Shown here in pieces: positions 37,904 to 47,645 of a stretch of 64,000 nucleotides of DNA (within the stretch, counting starts at the first letter, position 1; each line of letters opens with the position of its first letter). The position numbers were made by a program, and so were the translations under genes. The stretch is taken from NCBI GenBank assembly GCA_023436495.1, contig JAEZIT010000043.1:38440-102439 (forward strand), read 5' to 3'. This DNA comes from Acidobacteriota bacterium. Its GTDB lineage: Bacteria; Acidobacteriota; Blastocatellia; Pyrinomonadales; Pyrinomonadaceae. The notes beneath the pieces were generated by a model. It did no database searches, was not told the DNA's origin, and saw nothing but the letters and a program-made list of their open reading frames with translations.

Positions 37904-39289
37904 ATGAGTAGTTTTGAAGAGATCGATATTGATGTACTGAAGAGGTTTAACAAACCCGGCCCAAGGTATACTTCGTATCCGACGGCGCCGTTGTTTTCAA
38001 CGAATTTCACCGGCGGTGATCTCGTTAATGAGATAATACAGACAAACCAGACCGAGACCGGCGAGATTTCCCTCTATTTCCACTTTCCTTTTTGCGAGCG
38101 CCTTTGCTATTTCTGCGGCTGCAATATGCGCGTGACGCACGACCGCGGGCTGATCAACGAGTACAACGAGTATCTTAAACGTGAGATCGATCTTCTACGT
38201 GTGCTGATCAGCGATCGACGAAAAGCCGGCCAGATGCATTGGGGCGGAGGCACGCCCTCTTACCTAAGTCCAGACGAGATCCGGGATATCGGGGGCTTTA
38301 TTCGCTCGAGATTTGAATTTGCCGACGATATTGAGGCGAGTGTCGAGATCGACCCGCGAAATTTGACGTTCGATCATATGAAGGCGTTTCGTGAGGTAGG
38401 ATTTAACCGAACGAGTTCAGGCGTACAGGATTTTAATCCGAAGGTGCAGGAAGCCGTAAATCGCATTCAGCCTGAATCGATTACGCGCCAGACGGTCGAA
38501 TGGGCTCGCGAGCTCGGCTTTGAAAGCATAAATCTTGACCTTATCTACGGCTTGCCATTCCAGACGATCGACACGTTTCGCGAAACCGTCGAAAAGATTA
38601 TCGATATCTCACCGGACCGGATAGCCGTATTCAATTACGCTCACGTTCCGTGGATGAAGAAACACCAAAATGTCATTCCCGCGGAAGCTCTTCCGTCAGC
38701 CGACGAACGACTTAGCATTCTTAAAATGACGATCGAAACGCTCGTACAGGCCGGCTACGATTATATTGGCATGGACCATTTTGCTAAGCCTACCGACGAG
38801 CTGGCGATCGCACAGAGGAACGGAACTCTGTACAGGAATTTCCAAGGCTATTCTACGAAATCGGGCTGTGATGTTTATGCATTCGGGCTTTCCGCGATCA
38901 GCCAGTTCAAAGACATTTACGCGCAGAACATTAAAGTGCTACGCGAATACTATGCGAAGATCGACAACGGCGAGGCTCCGACTGCCGTCGGATATCGAAT
39001 GACATCGGATGACCATATCCGTAAAGAAACGATCATGTCGCTTATGTGTAATTTTGAGATAGACAAGCGCTCTATCGGACAACAATTTGGAATAAATTTT
39101 GACGAATATTTTGCGGATGATCTGCCGAAGCTCGACACGTTCGTGATCGACGGCCTGCTGGAGAATACGACCGACAGAATTCGGGTGGTCGGGTCGGGAG
39201 TATTGGTGATCAGGAATATGGCAATGTGCTTTGACGCACATATCGAAAGCGTTGGAAAAGACAAACCGGTTTTCTCAAAGACCGTATAG
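37904..39289 (+). CDS. hemN: Oxygen-independent coproporphyrinogen III oxidase
   Basis: HemN is a radical-SAM enzyme that converts coproporphyrinogen III to protoporphyrinogen IX without oxygen. The 461-residue protein has the [4Fe-4S] motif CERLCYFCGCNMRVTHDRG (CxxxCxxCxC) and the preceding PRYTSYPTAPLF that identifies true HemN rather than HemW. Further signatures are HWGGGTPSYLSPDEI, SVEIDPRNLTFDHM, NLDLIYGLPFQTIDTF and YIGMDHFAKPTDELA. About 19 bases separate it from hemE. Its use suggests heme synthesis works under low oxygen. Identification is secure. Confidence 0.96.
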   Translation: MSSFEEIDIDVLKRFNKPGPRYTSYPTAPLFSTNFTGGDLVNEIIQTNQTETGEISLYFHFPFCERLCYFCGCNMRVTHDRGLINEYNEYLKREIDLLRVLISDRRKAGQMHWGGGTPSYLSPDEIRDIGGFIRSRFEFADDIEASVEIDPRNLTFDHMKAFREVGFNRTSSGVQDFNPKVQEAVNRIQPESITRQTVEWARELGFESINLDLIYGLPFQTIDTFRETVEKIIDISPDRIAVFNYAHVPWMKKHQNVIPAEALPSADERLSILKMTIETLVQAGYDYIGMDHFAKPTDELAIAQRNGTLYRNFQGYSTKSGCDVYAFGLSAISQFKDIYAQNIKVLREYYAKIDNGEAPTAVGYRMTSDDHIRKETIMSLMCNFEIDKRSIGQQFGINFDEYFADDLPKLDTFVIDGLLENTTDRIRVVGSGVLVIRNMAMCFDAHIESVGKDKPVFSKTV

Positions 39290-39296
39290 GGGATAT

Positions 39297-40286
39297 TTGC
39301 AGGAAAAGATCGCAGTCGTATTGTTGAACCTCGGCGGGCCGGATTCGCTCGACGCAGTCGAGCCGTTTCTTTTCAACTTGTTCAACGATCCCGATATCAT
39401 CAATTTTCCGCTGAGCTTCTTGTTTCGCGAGCGGCTCGCCCGGCTTATCTCTTCGAAACGTGCACCTCGCGTGCAGGAGCAGTACAAGAAGATCGGCGGA
39501 AAATCGCCTTTAAAGGAGCATACCCTTCGACAAGCAGAGATGCTCGAAGAGCGGCTAAATAAAGATTTTCCGGCACGAGTTTTCGTCGCAATGCGATATT
39601 GGGAACCGTTTACTGAAAAGGCGGTAAAACAGATCGCAGATGAAGGCATCTCGAGGGTCATTTTGCTTCCTTTGTATCCCCATTATTCTAAGGCGACCAC
39701 TCATTCCAGCGTTTCGGAATGGGAACGGAAGGTAGCCGAGTTAAATGGGGCGTGCAAGTTTCAGACCGATCTGATCGAATCCTATTACGAATTTCCGGCA
39801 TATATCGACGCGCTCATTGAACGCGTAACCGAGGGCCTGGAACAGTTTCCGGAATCGGAACGCGGCGACGTACATCTTTTGTTCAGTGCGCACGGAACGC
39901 CGATGAAATTGGTCCGCGAGGGAGACCCCTATTCTGATCATATTAAGAAAACGGTGGCCTCGGTGATGAATCGAGGTGGTTATATCAACGAACACAGCCT
40001 CTGTTACCAATCAAAGGTCGGTCCACAGAAATGGCTGCGACCGTCTACCCCCGAAATGATCGAGAGCCTTGCGAAACGCGGAGTGAAGAAAATGCTCGCA
40101 ATACCCGTTGCGTTCGCTTCGGATCATCTCGAGACATTGTTCGAGGTCGGAATGGAATTCAAACGAATGGCCCTCGACACAGGCGTCGAAAAATTCGAGG
40201 TGACCAAGGGCTTAAATGATTCTCCTGCATTCATTGAAGCCCTCTCACAGTTGGTTTTGGAGCGAATTCGGGAAAAACGATCATGA
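39297..40286 (+). CDS. hemH: Ferrochelatase (TTG start preferred)
   Basis: HemH inserts ferrous iron into protoporphyrin IX (or, in some lineages, coproporphyrin III). Signatures are VVLLNLGGPDSLDAVEPFLF, VAMRYWEPFTEKAVKQI, LPLYPHYSKATTHSS, the catalytic histidine in LLFSAHGTPMKLVREGD and CYQSKVGPQKWLRPST. The frame opens at TTG 39231 inside hemN, but the 22 extra residues have no family counterpart. I prefer TTG at 39297, preceded by AGGGGA at 39288-39293, giving 329 residues. The stop overlaps the hemY start by four bases (ATGA). HemN upstream and HemY downstream indicate the protoporphyrin route. Confidence 0.93.
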   Translation: MQEKIAVVLLNLGGPDSLDAVEPFLFNLFNDPDIINFPLSFLFRERLARLISSKRAPRVQEQYKKIGGKSPLKEHTLRQAEMLEERLNKDFPARVFVAMRYWEPFTEKAVKQIADEGISRVILLPLYPHYSKATTHSSVSEWERKVAELNGACKFQTDLIESYYEFPAYIDALIERVTEGLEQFPESERGDVHLLFSAHGTPMKLVREGDPYSDHIKKTVASVMNRGGYINEHSLCYQSKVGPQKWLRPSTPEMIESLAKRGVKKMLAIPVAFASDHLETLFEVGMEFKRMALDTGVEKFEVTKGLNDSPAFIEALSQLVLERIREKRS

Positions 40287-41662
40287 ACAAGAGTGTATGT
40301 ATAATCGGCGGAGGCATCTCCGGGCTCTGTACGGCATATCATCTGCAAAAAAGGGGCGCGGATGTGACTGTCGTCGAAAAAGCCTCAGAGGTCGGCGGTA
40401 ACATTAGATCCACTCGCGAAGCCGGGTATCTTGTCGAGATCGGACCGAACAGCTTATTGATCTCGCCCGAATGCTATGCATTGATACGCGAGCTCGGGCT
40501 CGAAGCCCAAATAGTTACGGCGAATCCGTCGGCAAAAACGCGCTATATCCTCAAAAACGGGCGCTTGTCAGCCTTACCAACCGGACCGTTCGACCTGTTT
40601 ACGACAAAAACATTCTCGACGAAAGCAAAGCTTCGGCTGTTCAAGGAACCGTTCGTCGGGAAGGGAATCGCAGAGGACGAATCGGTGGCAGATTTCTTTC
40701 GACGTCGTCTTGGCAGCGAGATTGTGGAGTATGCCGTCGACCCTTTCATTTCGGGTATCTTCGCCGGCAACCCCGAAAAGCTGAGCATCCGCAACGCATT
40801 TCCAAAACTCTTCGCGATGGAACGCGACCATGGCGGACTTCTAAAGGGCGGGATCCGCACTCCCAAGAAAAATAGTGCTAACGGCAGCGTTCCCAAAGAG
40901 ATCACTCGAACCATCTCTTTCAAGGACGGAATGCAGACGCTGCCTTACGCGATCGCGAAGACGCTTGGATCAAACGTCCGAACCAATGTTACGGTCAACG
41001 ACATTCGTCGTACCGAGAACGGCCGGTTCATTCTCGAAACAGAGGGCAGCACGCTCGACAGCCGAGAATTTGACGCCGTAGTCATAAGCTCGCCCGCGCA
41101 CGTCGCCGCCTCAATTCTGAATGGCATCGACCGGCCGCTCGCCGAAGATTTATCCGGTATCTATTATCCGCCCGTAGCAGTCGTTTCTGCCGCGTTTAAT
41201 TCGTCCGATCTATCGGTGCCGCTTGAAGGCTTTGGATTTCTCGTTCCGCGAAGCGAGAACCGCCGTATCTTAGGTTGTCTCTGGCCATCGGCAGTGTTTG
41301 ACGGCCGAGCACCGAAAGGTGTTGGTCTAACCACAACCTTCATTGGTGGATCGCGACAGGCAGAGCTCGTTGATCTTTCCGATACCGAATTGATCGACCT
41401 TGCCATGAACGAGATCGCCTCCATTTTGGGCATAACGGCCGAACCTCTGTTCATAAAACTGAAGAAATGGCCGCGTGCGATTCCTCAGTACAATCTCGGC
41501 TACGAATCGGTCATTAACGCTATCGAACGGTTTCACGCTGCGAACCCGGGTATGTACCTTTCCGGGAATTACTACAATGGCATTTCCGTAGGCGAATGCA
41601 TCAAGAACGGTGCCAAAACGGCAAACGCCGTGGCACAATTTCTACAGATCGATAATGAATAA
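40283..41662 (+). CDS. hemY: Protoporphyrinogen/coproporphyrinogen oxidase, HemY type
   Basis: A FAD-dependent oxidase of the HemY family that aromatises protoporphyrinogen IX to protoporphyrin IX, usually with oxygen. The 459-residue protein has the dinucleotide-binding loop CIIGGGISGLCTAYHLQKRG, the substrate/FAD region EVGGNIRSTREAGYLVEIGP, PFISGIFAGNPEKLSIRNAF, and the C-terminal FAD contact YLSGNYYNGISVGECIKNGA. HemY (rather than HemG or HemJ) is also the acidobacterial norm as far as I know. Some HemY-like proteins act on coproporphyrinogen; the presence of HemN suggests the protoporphyrin substrate here. Confidence 0.93.
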   Translation: MNKSVCIIGGGISGLCTAYHLQKRGADVTVVEKASEVGGNIRSTREAGYLVEIGPNSLLISPECYALIRELGLEAQIVTANPSAKTRYILKNGRLSALPTGPFDLFTTKTFSTKAKLRLFKEPFVGKGIAEDESVADFFRRRLGSEIVEYAVDPFISGIFAGNPEKLSIRNAFPKLFAMERDHGGLLKGGIRTPKKNSANGSVPKEITRTISFKDGMQTLPYAIAKTLGSNVRTNVTVNDIRRTENGRFILETEGSTLDSREFDAVVISSPAHVAASILNGIDRPLAEDLSGIYYPPVAVVSAAFNSSDLSVPLEGFGFLVPRSENRRILGCLWPSAVFDGRAPKGVGLTTTFIGGSRQAELVDLSDTELIDLAMNEIASILGITAEPLFIKLKKWPRAIPQYNLGYESVINAIERFHAANPGMYLSGNYYNGISVGECIKNGAKTANAVAQFLQIDNE

Positions 41663-42650
41663 TCTAGACCTTTATCCCAACTTTCCCATCTCACGACCAC
41701 GACGGCTGAGACGGTCGCCGGAACTGCGGTCCATGATCTCAGAGACAACCGTGGACGTCCGGGATTTCGTTTATCCGCTTTTTGTCGTTGAAGGCGAGAA
41801 TATCAAACGTGAAATATCATCGATGCCCGGACAGTTCCAAATGTCCATCGACAATATACTTCGTGAATGTGAAACGCTGCAGTATCTGGGCATTGTGTCG
41901 ATCATTCTTTTCGGCATACCGTCGGAAAAAGACGAGGCTGGTTCAGGTGCATATAACGAGAACGGCATTATTCAGCGAACGGTCCGTGCCGTCAAACGCA
42001 ATTTTCCCAGACTCGTCGTTATTACGGACGTCTGCCTTTGCGAATACACGTCGCACGGCCACTGCGGCGTGATCGAAGACGAGTACGTACAAAACGATCG
42101 TACGCTCGAGTTGCTCGCAATTGAGGCCTTAACACACGCACAGAGCGGGGCGGACATCATTGCTCCGAGCGACATGATGGACGGCCGCGTCGCGGCGATC
42201 CGTGCAACACTCGACAAAAATGGATTTGCCGAAACACCTATCATGGCTTATTCCGCCAAGTTCTCATCCGCTTTTTATGGTCCCTTTCGGGAAGCGGCAG
42301 AGTCGACACCTCAATTCGGCGACCGCAAATCGTATCAGATGGACCCAGCGAATTCCGACGAAGCTCTGCGTGAGGTAGCTCTCGACATCAAGGAAGGAGC
42401 TGACATAGTAATGGTCAAACCCGCTCTTTCGTACCTCGACTTGATCCGTCGAGCAAGAGATACATTCAATATTCCCGTTGCCGCTTATAATGTAAGTGGG
42501 GAATTTTCGATGATAAAAGCGGCCGCCGAACGTGGATGGCTCGACAGCGAAAAGGTTATGATGGAGGTGCTGACTTCCATAAAACGCGCAGGTGCTGGGA
42601 TTATAATTACCTACTTCGCAAAGGAAGCCGCTGAAGTATTAAAGAGATAA
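41655..42650 (+). CDS. hemB: Delta-aminolevulinic acid dehydratase (porphobilinogen synthase)
   Basis: HemB condenses two 5-aminolevulinates to porphobilinogen. The start is the ATG at 41655 (MNNLDLYPNFPISRPRRLRR), which overlaps the hemY stop by eight bases; a longer frame from 41610 lies inside hemY. The zinc-type cysteine triad is present in VCLCEYTSHGHCGV. The Schiff-base lysines lie in MAYSAKFSSAFYGPFREA and VMVKPALSYLDLI. Length 331 is normal. It is unusual only in being placed late in the operon although it acts third. Identification is secure. Confidence 0.97.
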   Translation: MNNLDLYPNFPISRPRRLRRSPELRSMISETTVDVRDFVYPLFVVEGENIKREISSMPGQFQMSIDNILRECETLQYLGIVSIILFGIPSEKDEAGSGAYNENGIIQRTVRAVKRNFPRLVVITDVCLCEYTSHGHCGVIEDEYVQNDRTLELLAIEALTHAQSGADIIAPSDMMDGRVAAIRATLDKNGFAETPIMAYSAKFSSAFYGPFREAAESTPQFGDRKSYQMDPANSDEALREVALDIKEGADIVMVKPALSYLDLIRRARDTFNIPVAAYNVSGEFSMIKAAAERGWLDSEKVMMEVLTSIKRAGAGIIITYFAKEAAEVLKR

Positions 42651-42659
42651 ACGATCTTT

Positions 42660-43943
42660 ATGGACACGTCGACGAGCAGCAAACTCTTTTCCGAGGCAGT
42701 AAAACATATGCCGGGCGGTGTTAATTCGCCGGTTCGTGCTTTTCGATCCGTTGGACGCGACCCCTTGTTCATGCGACAGGCAAAAGGTTCACGGATCATC
42801 GACGTAGACGGCAACGATTATATTGATTACGTCGGTTCCTGGGGGCCAATGATCGTCGGCCATGCTCACGAACGCGTTATTGACGCAGTCAAGTCAGCCG
42901 CAGAACTTGGGACAAGCTTCGGCGCGTGCTCCGAAAAAGAGATCGAACTTGCTGAACTCGTCAAAAAATTTGTCCCGAGCATCGAACTCATTCGAATGGT
43001 AAATTCCGGCACCGAGGCGACAATGAGCGCGATGCGTCTTGCCCGTGGATTCACCCGCCGCCCGAAGATCGTTAAATTCGAAGGCTGCTATCACGGTCAC
43101 GGAGATTCATTCCTTAGCAAAGCCGGCTCTGGCGTGGCGACACTTGGCCTGCCTGATAGTCCGGGCGTCACTGCTGCAACCGCGAAGGACACGCTGAACG
43201 CTCGGTACAACGATCTAGAATCTGTACAGCAACTCTTTGATGAGAACAAAGACCAGATAGCCGCAGTATTCATTGAGCCTGTGGCCGGAAATATGGGCTG
43301 CGTCCCCGCAGACGCGGAATTCCTCCGGCGACTTCGCGAGATTTGCTCGTCCGAGGGAGTTCTTCTTGTTTTTGACGAGGTCATGTGCGGTTTTCGCGTC
43401 GCCCGTGGCGGCGCCCAGGAACTTTATGGGATCACAGCCGATCTTACAACGTTTGGCAAGATCATCGGCGGCGGCCTGCCCGTTGGAGCATATGGCGGGC
43501 GGCGCGAAATAATGGAAATGATCGCTCCCGCCGGTCCGGTCTATCAGGCCGGGACATTGTCCGGCAATCCGCTAGCAATGTCCGCCGGAATTGCAACGCT
43601 AAGCATTATCGACCAGGACCCGGAATTTTACACCAGTCTGAATGCCGAGTCCGAGTATTTGTATCGCGGGATCGAGAACTTGCTCAGTTCGCACGGCAAT
43701 GAATTCACTCTCAACCGATGCGGTTCGATGTTTACGCTGTTTTTCACAGATCGGGAAGTAACGGATTTTGCATCCGCCAAATCGTCCGATACTGAAATGT
43801 TCGCTCGGTACTTTAACTCGATGCTTACGAATGGCGTATTTTTGCCCCCGTCTCAGTTCGAGTCCTGTTTTGTATCCAAGGCTCATACACGAGCCGACCT
43901 CGACCATACAATCGACGCTGTAGCGCGTTTCCTGGATGTATGA
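42660..43943 (+). CDS. hemL: Glutamate-1-semialdehyde 2,1-aminomutase
   Basis: HemL is a PLP enzyme that moves the amino group of glutamate-1-semialdehyde to make 5-aminolevulinate, the product used by HemB. The 427-residue protein shows VKHMPGGVNSPVRAF, MVNSGTEATMSAMRLARGFT, KFEGCYHGHGDSFL, LVFDEVMCGFRVARGGAQEL, and the PLP lysine in TTFGKIIGGGLPVGAYGG. It starts nine bases after hemB and is the last gene of the operon. With HemA it completes the C5 route, so no ALA synthase is needed. Identification is secure. Confidence 0.97.
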   Translation: MDTSTSSKLFSEAVKHMPGGVNSPVRAFRSVGRDPLFMRQAKGSRIIDVDGNDYIDYVGSWGPMIVGHAHERVIDAVKSAAELGTSFGACSEKEIELAELVKKFVPSIELIRMVNSGTEATMSAMRLARGFTRRPKIVKFEGCYHGHGDSFLSKAGSGVATLGLPDSPGVTAATAKDTLNARYNDLESVQQLFDENKDQIAAVFIEPVAGNMGCVPADAEFLRRLREICSSEGVLLVFDEVMCGFRVARGGAQELYGITADLTTFGKIIGGGLPVGAYGGRREIMEMIAPAGPVYQAGTLSGNPLAMSAGIATLSIIDQDPEFYTSLNAESEYLYRGIENLLSSHGNEFTLNRCGSMFTLFFTDREVTDFASAKSSDTEMFARYFNSMLTNGVFLPPSQFESCFVSKAHTRADLDHTIDAVARFLDV

Positions 43944-44274
43944 CTTCACTCTTAAGCCGTTGGGTCGACGCTACCTAGCCACAAGTGTCCCGGTTATAGG
44001 ACAAATGTCTGGCAGATTACACACGTAGCTCCCCCCTATCTTACACAGAAATAAACAATTAGCGTTTTGGTATGCTGGCGTACCGACCGTAGCCTCTACA
44101 CGCGATAACTTTGTGCGAAACCCGAACTAAAAGGAAGCGAAGTTTACTTCCCTCTAGTGGTGCAATTCCTGGATTGTGTCCGCTCACTATCCGTAGGAAT
44201 TTCATTTCAACCTATGGCGCACTCCCTCAAACGAGCTGCGACCTTACATCATCCGTATAGGAGGATCTATTCTC
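43944..44274. other. Gap between the heme operon and the ice-binding-domain gene
   Basis: No gene or clear terminator is visible in these 331 bases. A strong ribosome site, AGGAGGATC, ends at about 44269, just before the next gene. Confidence 0.5.
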
Positions 44275-47200
44275 ATGGAAGACTCAAGAAAAAAGGCCTT
44301 TAGGGCTTTTGCATTTCCTGTGAGCAAGACAGCGTTTTCGGTTGTCTTGCTCGCGGTCGTGGCGGCAGTCGCTGTCGCTGCGTTGATAATGCCAGGCACA
44401 GCGAGCAACAGTGTTGTCGCAGCACAGGAAAGCGCCGATGTGGCGTCAGCCCCTGAGCAGGTAACCCCTGAAATGCTCAGCTATGCCCTTAATTTCAGAA
44501 CAGCATCTAATTACACTGTTTTTGCCGACAGAGGGATCTCTGACCGCGGGAACTCTCAGATCAGAGGGAACTCCGGCGACGCACTCCGCGATGAGGGCGG
44601 CGTTCTGGCAGGAAAGGAACTGTCAAGAACGATCGACGCGCTCATGCAGCTGCCTTGCCGCGAAGTGGCAGGCTCGGACCTTACGAATAAGCGATTCGAA
44701 CCGGGCGTTTACTGTCTGCCGTCAGCCGATCTGGCCGGCAGCATGACGCTGGACGCACAGAACGATCGTAGCGGTGTGTTCATTTTCCGCGTTAACGGCA
44801 CGATCAATACGAGAAGCGGCTCGGAAGTCGTTCTTGAAAACGGAGCGATAGCCGGCAACGTGTTCTTTGTAACCCGTGACCGCACTGTTATCGGCGATAA
44901 CACAATTCTTCGAGGAAACGTTATTTCCAGCAGCGATATCGCGGTTGGTTCGGGCTCAACGATCGGCAGCAAAGTTCTGTCGCTCGGCAAGGTCGAACTC
45001 AACGAGAACAACATTGGCGGCGGAACCGGAACGCTCGAGATTTGTAAGGCTATTACGCCGAGCACGGTCGATATCAGCAACCGTATCTTCAACTTCACGA
45101 TCTCCGGCGTAGCTGGAACGATCGCGGTGCCCGTAGGATCGTGCTCAGGTCCGATCGACGTTCCCGCGGGAACCCAGACGATCACCGAGTTAAATACCGG
45201 TCAAACGATCACTGGCGGAACCTTTACCGGTAATTTCCAGTTGATCGATGTTCGTCCGATCACGACGCAGTCGACTTCGACGATGGGACAGGTAAACCTT
45301 GCAACCCGCACGGTTTCCGTAAACGTGGTTGAAGGCGGAGTCGCTGAACAGCTTACGCTTCGTTTCACGAATCAGTATGCGATCACCGGCTATGTCGAGA
45401 TCTGCAAATATCCTGCATCCGGCCTGCCGACGGGACCGACCGCACCGGCCGCGCTTCCTGAAGGCAATGGAACGCCGGGACCGGATCCGGACGTAACAGG
45501 CTTCTTCCAGTACACGATCGAAGGCGTTTATGCACAGAACCTGCAGAACCCGACGGTTCGCGTTCTCCAGGTGTTCACAGTTCCTGTAGGACAATGTACA
45601 GGAGCTATCGCTGTAACGATAAGTAATCCGCTTCCGACGGGAAATCCGCGTGAATCGACAGTTCGTGTAACCGAACTCGGCCGAGCGGGATACTTCCTGG
45701 AAAGCGTAAGTACTATCCCGGTCAACCGCGAGGTGGGCCAAGAGGTACTAGGCTCGGGTGTTAATGCCAACGGCGGCATATTCGCGAATCCGGGCGGCGG
45801 TTATGTTACGGTTCGTGTTATCGAGGGCTCACCGGCCACCGAAACAATGATCAATTTCTTTAACCGCACCAATCCCGGATTGGTCAAGGTCTGCAAGATC
45901 GCCGGCCCGGGCATCCCGAACAACGTGATCTTCCGATTCGTCGTTCGTGGGTTCGGCCCGACAAACGCCTCAGCTCCGCAGACCGCAACCTACGGTCCGG
46001 TTGAAAGAATAGTTGACGTTCGCGCAGGCTCGCCTGCCAGCGGCGGCAACTGTGCATTCGTTCCTGGATTCGGCGGCGGTGCCGGAATGGCCGAATTCCA
46101 AACCTTCGTAGTTGGAACGCCCGTTCTGACTTGGGAGACTGGAATTTCTCCGCTGAATGACGTTCCATTCACGGTTCCGACAGGCGGTTCGATCCGCGTA
46201 TCGAGAATTCGCACGTCGTCCGACTTTGCGGGTGCATTCAGCCCCGATCCGGACCTCGAACCTGGAACAACTCCGTTTGCATACATAGCACGTGCTTCGA
46301 TCGTAGCTCGCAGAGATGTGGTCGAGATCGATTACACGAACTTTGTATTCAGGCCGACGATCCTGAAGGTTTGTAAGATCGCGGGTACGGCAGCCATTGA
46401 AGGCCGTCCATTCACGTTCGATGTTGCATTGGTTAGCCCGACAGGGCCTGGAAACGATCCTCTGTTCCCGGCATTCACGACCTCGGTCACGGTCAACGCA
46501 GGCCCGGCTTCACAAGGCGGATTCTGTGCCGTGGTTGACGGTTCCGGGCTGCTCGGCGGTGCATTCAATATAGGACAGACCTATACGATCACCGAACGGG
46601 CATCGGCAGGAACAGTCGTCACAGCGATCACTTCACCGTCCAGCACGGTAGGCGTTGATCTGCCGAATCGCAGAGCTACCCTCTCGGGTACCGGCGGAAT
46701 GGTCGCAGGCGTGACGCAAGTTGCGTTCACCAATGGACCGGGTGCTGCTGTCTCCGGTGGTACGCTGTATGACTTCGACGGTGACCGCCGTGCTGATCTG
46801 TCTATCTTCAGGCCGTCCGACGGAACCTGGTGGTATTCAGCAAGCGGTTCAGGCGGACAATATCGCGCTCAGGCGTTCGGTGTCGCAACCGACAGGCCAG
46901 TCGCAGCCGATTATGACGGCGACGGAATCACAGACCTCGCAGTCTATCGCGGTGGCCAATGGCACGTCCTCGGATCGGCCACAGGTTATCGGGTAGATGC
47001 GTTCGGTTTGCCGGATGACATTCCGCAAATGGGTGATTTCGACGGCGACGGCAAGGCCGACCGTGCGGTTTATCGTCCATCAACCGGAACGTGGTATATC
47101 CTTCGCAGCACCGACGGCGGCTTCTATGGCTTCCCGTTTGGCCTCCCGACGGATAAGCCAGTCGCAGCCGACTACGACGGTGATGGCAGAATGGATCCGG

Positions 47201-47565
47201 CAGTCTACAGAGACGGAACTTGGTACATGCTTCGTAGCCGCGACGGCTTCGCCGCAGTCCAGTTCGGTCTTCCTTCTGACAGGTTGGTTCCTGGCGATTA
47301 CGACGGAGACCGTCGTGTTGATCAGGCAGTATATCGCGATGGTACGTGGTATATCCTGAGATCCACGGACAACGGTGTCCGCGTTGATTTCCTAGGCACA
47401 GGTACGGATGTTCCGGTCGTGGCCGACTATGACGGCGACGGCAGGATCGACCTCGGTGTCTTCACACCGTCCACCGGTAGGTGGGATATTAGGCGATCGA
47501 CCGAATCATCAGTTAATCTGGTTTTCGGTTTCGGAACGGATCTACCGATTCCCGCACGCCGATAG
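44275..47565 (+). CDS. Secreted ice-binding-domain protein with Cys modules and FG-GAP repeats
   Basis: A 1,096-residue exported protein. Residues 18-50 form a long hydrophobic signal region. Residues ~65-245 match the ice-binding/DUF3494 beta-helix domain (NFRTASNYTVFADRGI, EPGVYCLPSADLAGSMTLDA, GVFIFRVNGTINTRSGSEVV, ILRGNVISSSDIAVGSGS). Then four modules each begin with a short CK motif (EICKA ~254, EICKY ~375, KVCKI ~538, KVCKI ~697) and resemble immunoglobulin-like or prealbumin-like repeats. From ~832 there are about six FG-GAP/VCBS units with calcium-type DxDGDGxxD motifs (DYDGDGITDLAVYR, DYDGDGRMDPAVYR, DYDGDGRIDLGVF). DUF3494 proteins bind ice or act as adhesins; here surface adhesion is equally plausible. 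No sorting motif is evident. Confidence 0.85.
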   Translation: MEDSRKKAFRAFAFPVSKTAFSVVLLAVVAAVAVAALIMPGTASNSVVAAQESADVASAPEQVTPEMLSYALNFRTASNYTVFADRGISDRGNSQIRGNSGDALRDEGGVLAGKELSRTIDALMQLPCREVAGSDLTNKRFEPGVYCLPSADLAGSMTLDAQNDRSGVFIFRVNGTINTRSGSEVVLENGAIAGNVFFVTRDRTVIGDNTILRGNVISSSDIAVGSGSTIGSKVLSLGKVELNENNIGGGTGTLEICKAITPSTVDISNRIFNFTISGVAGTIAVPVGSCSGPIDVPAGTQTITELNTGQTITGGTFTGNFQLIDVRPITTQSTSTMGQVNLATRTVSVNVVEGGVAEQLTLRFTNQYAITGYVEICKYPASGLPTGPTAPAALPEGNGTPGPDPDVTGFFQYTIEGVYAQNLQNPTVRVLQVFTVPVGQCTGAIAVTISNPLPTGNPRESTVRVTELGRAGYFLESVSTIPVNREVGQEVLGSGVNANGGIFANPGGGYVTVRVIEGSPATETMINFFNRTNPGLVKVCKIAGPGIPNNVIFRFVVRGFGPTNASAPQTATYGPVERIVDVRAGSPASGGNCAFVPGFGGGAGMAEFQTFVVGTPVLTWETGISPLNDVPFTVPTGGSIRVSRIRTSSDFAGAFSPDPDLEPGTTPFAYIARASIVARRDVVEIDYTNFVFRPTILKVCKIAGTAAIEGRPFTFDVALVSPTGPGNDPLFPAFTTSVTVNAGPASQGGFCAVVDGSGLLGGAFNIGQTYTITERASAGTVVTAITSPSSTVGVDLPNRRATLSGTGGMVAGVTQVAFTNGPGAAVSGGTLYDFDGDRRADLSIFRPSDGTWWYSASGSGGQYRAQAFGVATDRPVAADYDGDGITDLAVYRGGQWHVLGSATGYRVDAFGLPDDIPQMGDFDGDGKADRAVYRPSTGTWYILRSTDGGFYGFPFGLPTDKPVAADYDGDGRMDPAVYRDGTWYMLRSRDGFAAVQFGLPSDRLVPGDYDGDRRVDQAVYRDGTWYILRSTDNGVRVDFLGTGTDVPVVADYDGDGRIDLGVFTPSTGRWDIRRSTESSVNLVFGFGTDLPIPARR

Positions 47566-47574
47566 GCTGAAAAA

Positions 47575-47645
47575 CGGAGCCCGTTAAGGGTGGGCTCCGG
47601 CTTTCAAGGAAAAAGGCTGCCCGAGCGATCGGACAGCCTTTTTTA
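47575..47645. terminator. Two tandem hairpins, the second a bidirectional terminator
   Basis: CGGAGCCC/GGGCTCCG (47575-47599) is followed by AAAGGCTG/CAGCCTTT (47612-47642) with a T run on the + strand and an A run (T on the minus) on the other side. It closes the ice-binding-domain gene and could also stop the leftward VWFA gene. Confidence 0.85.
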
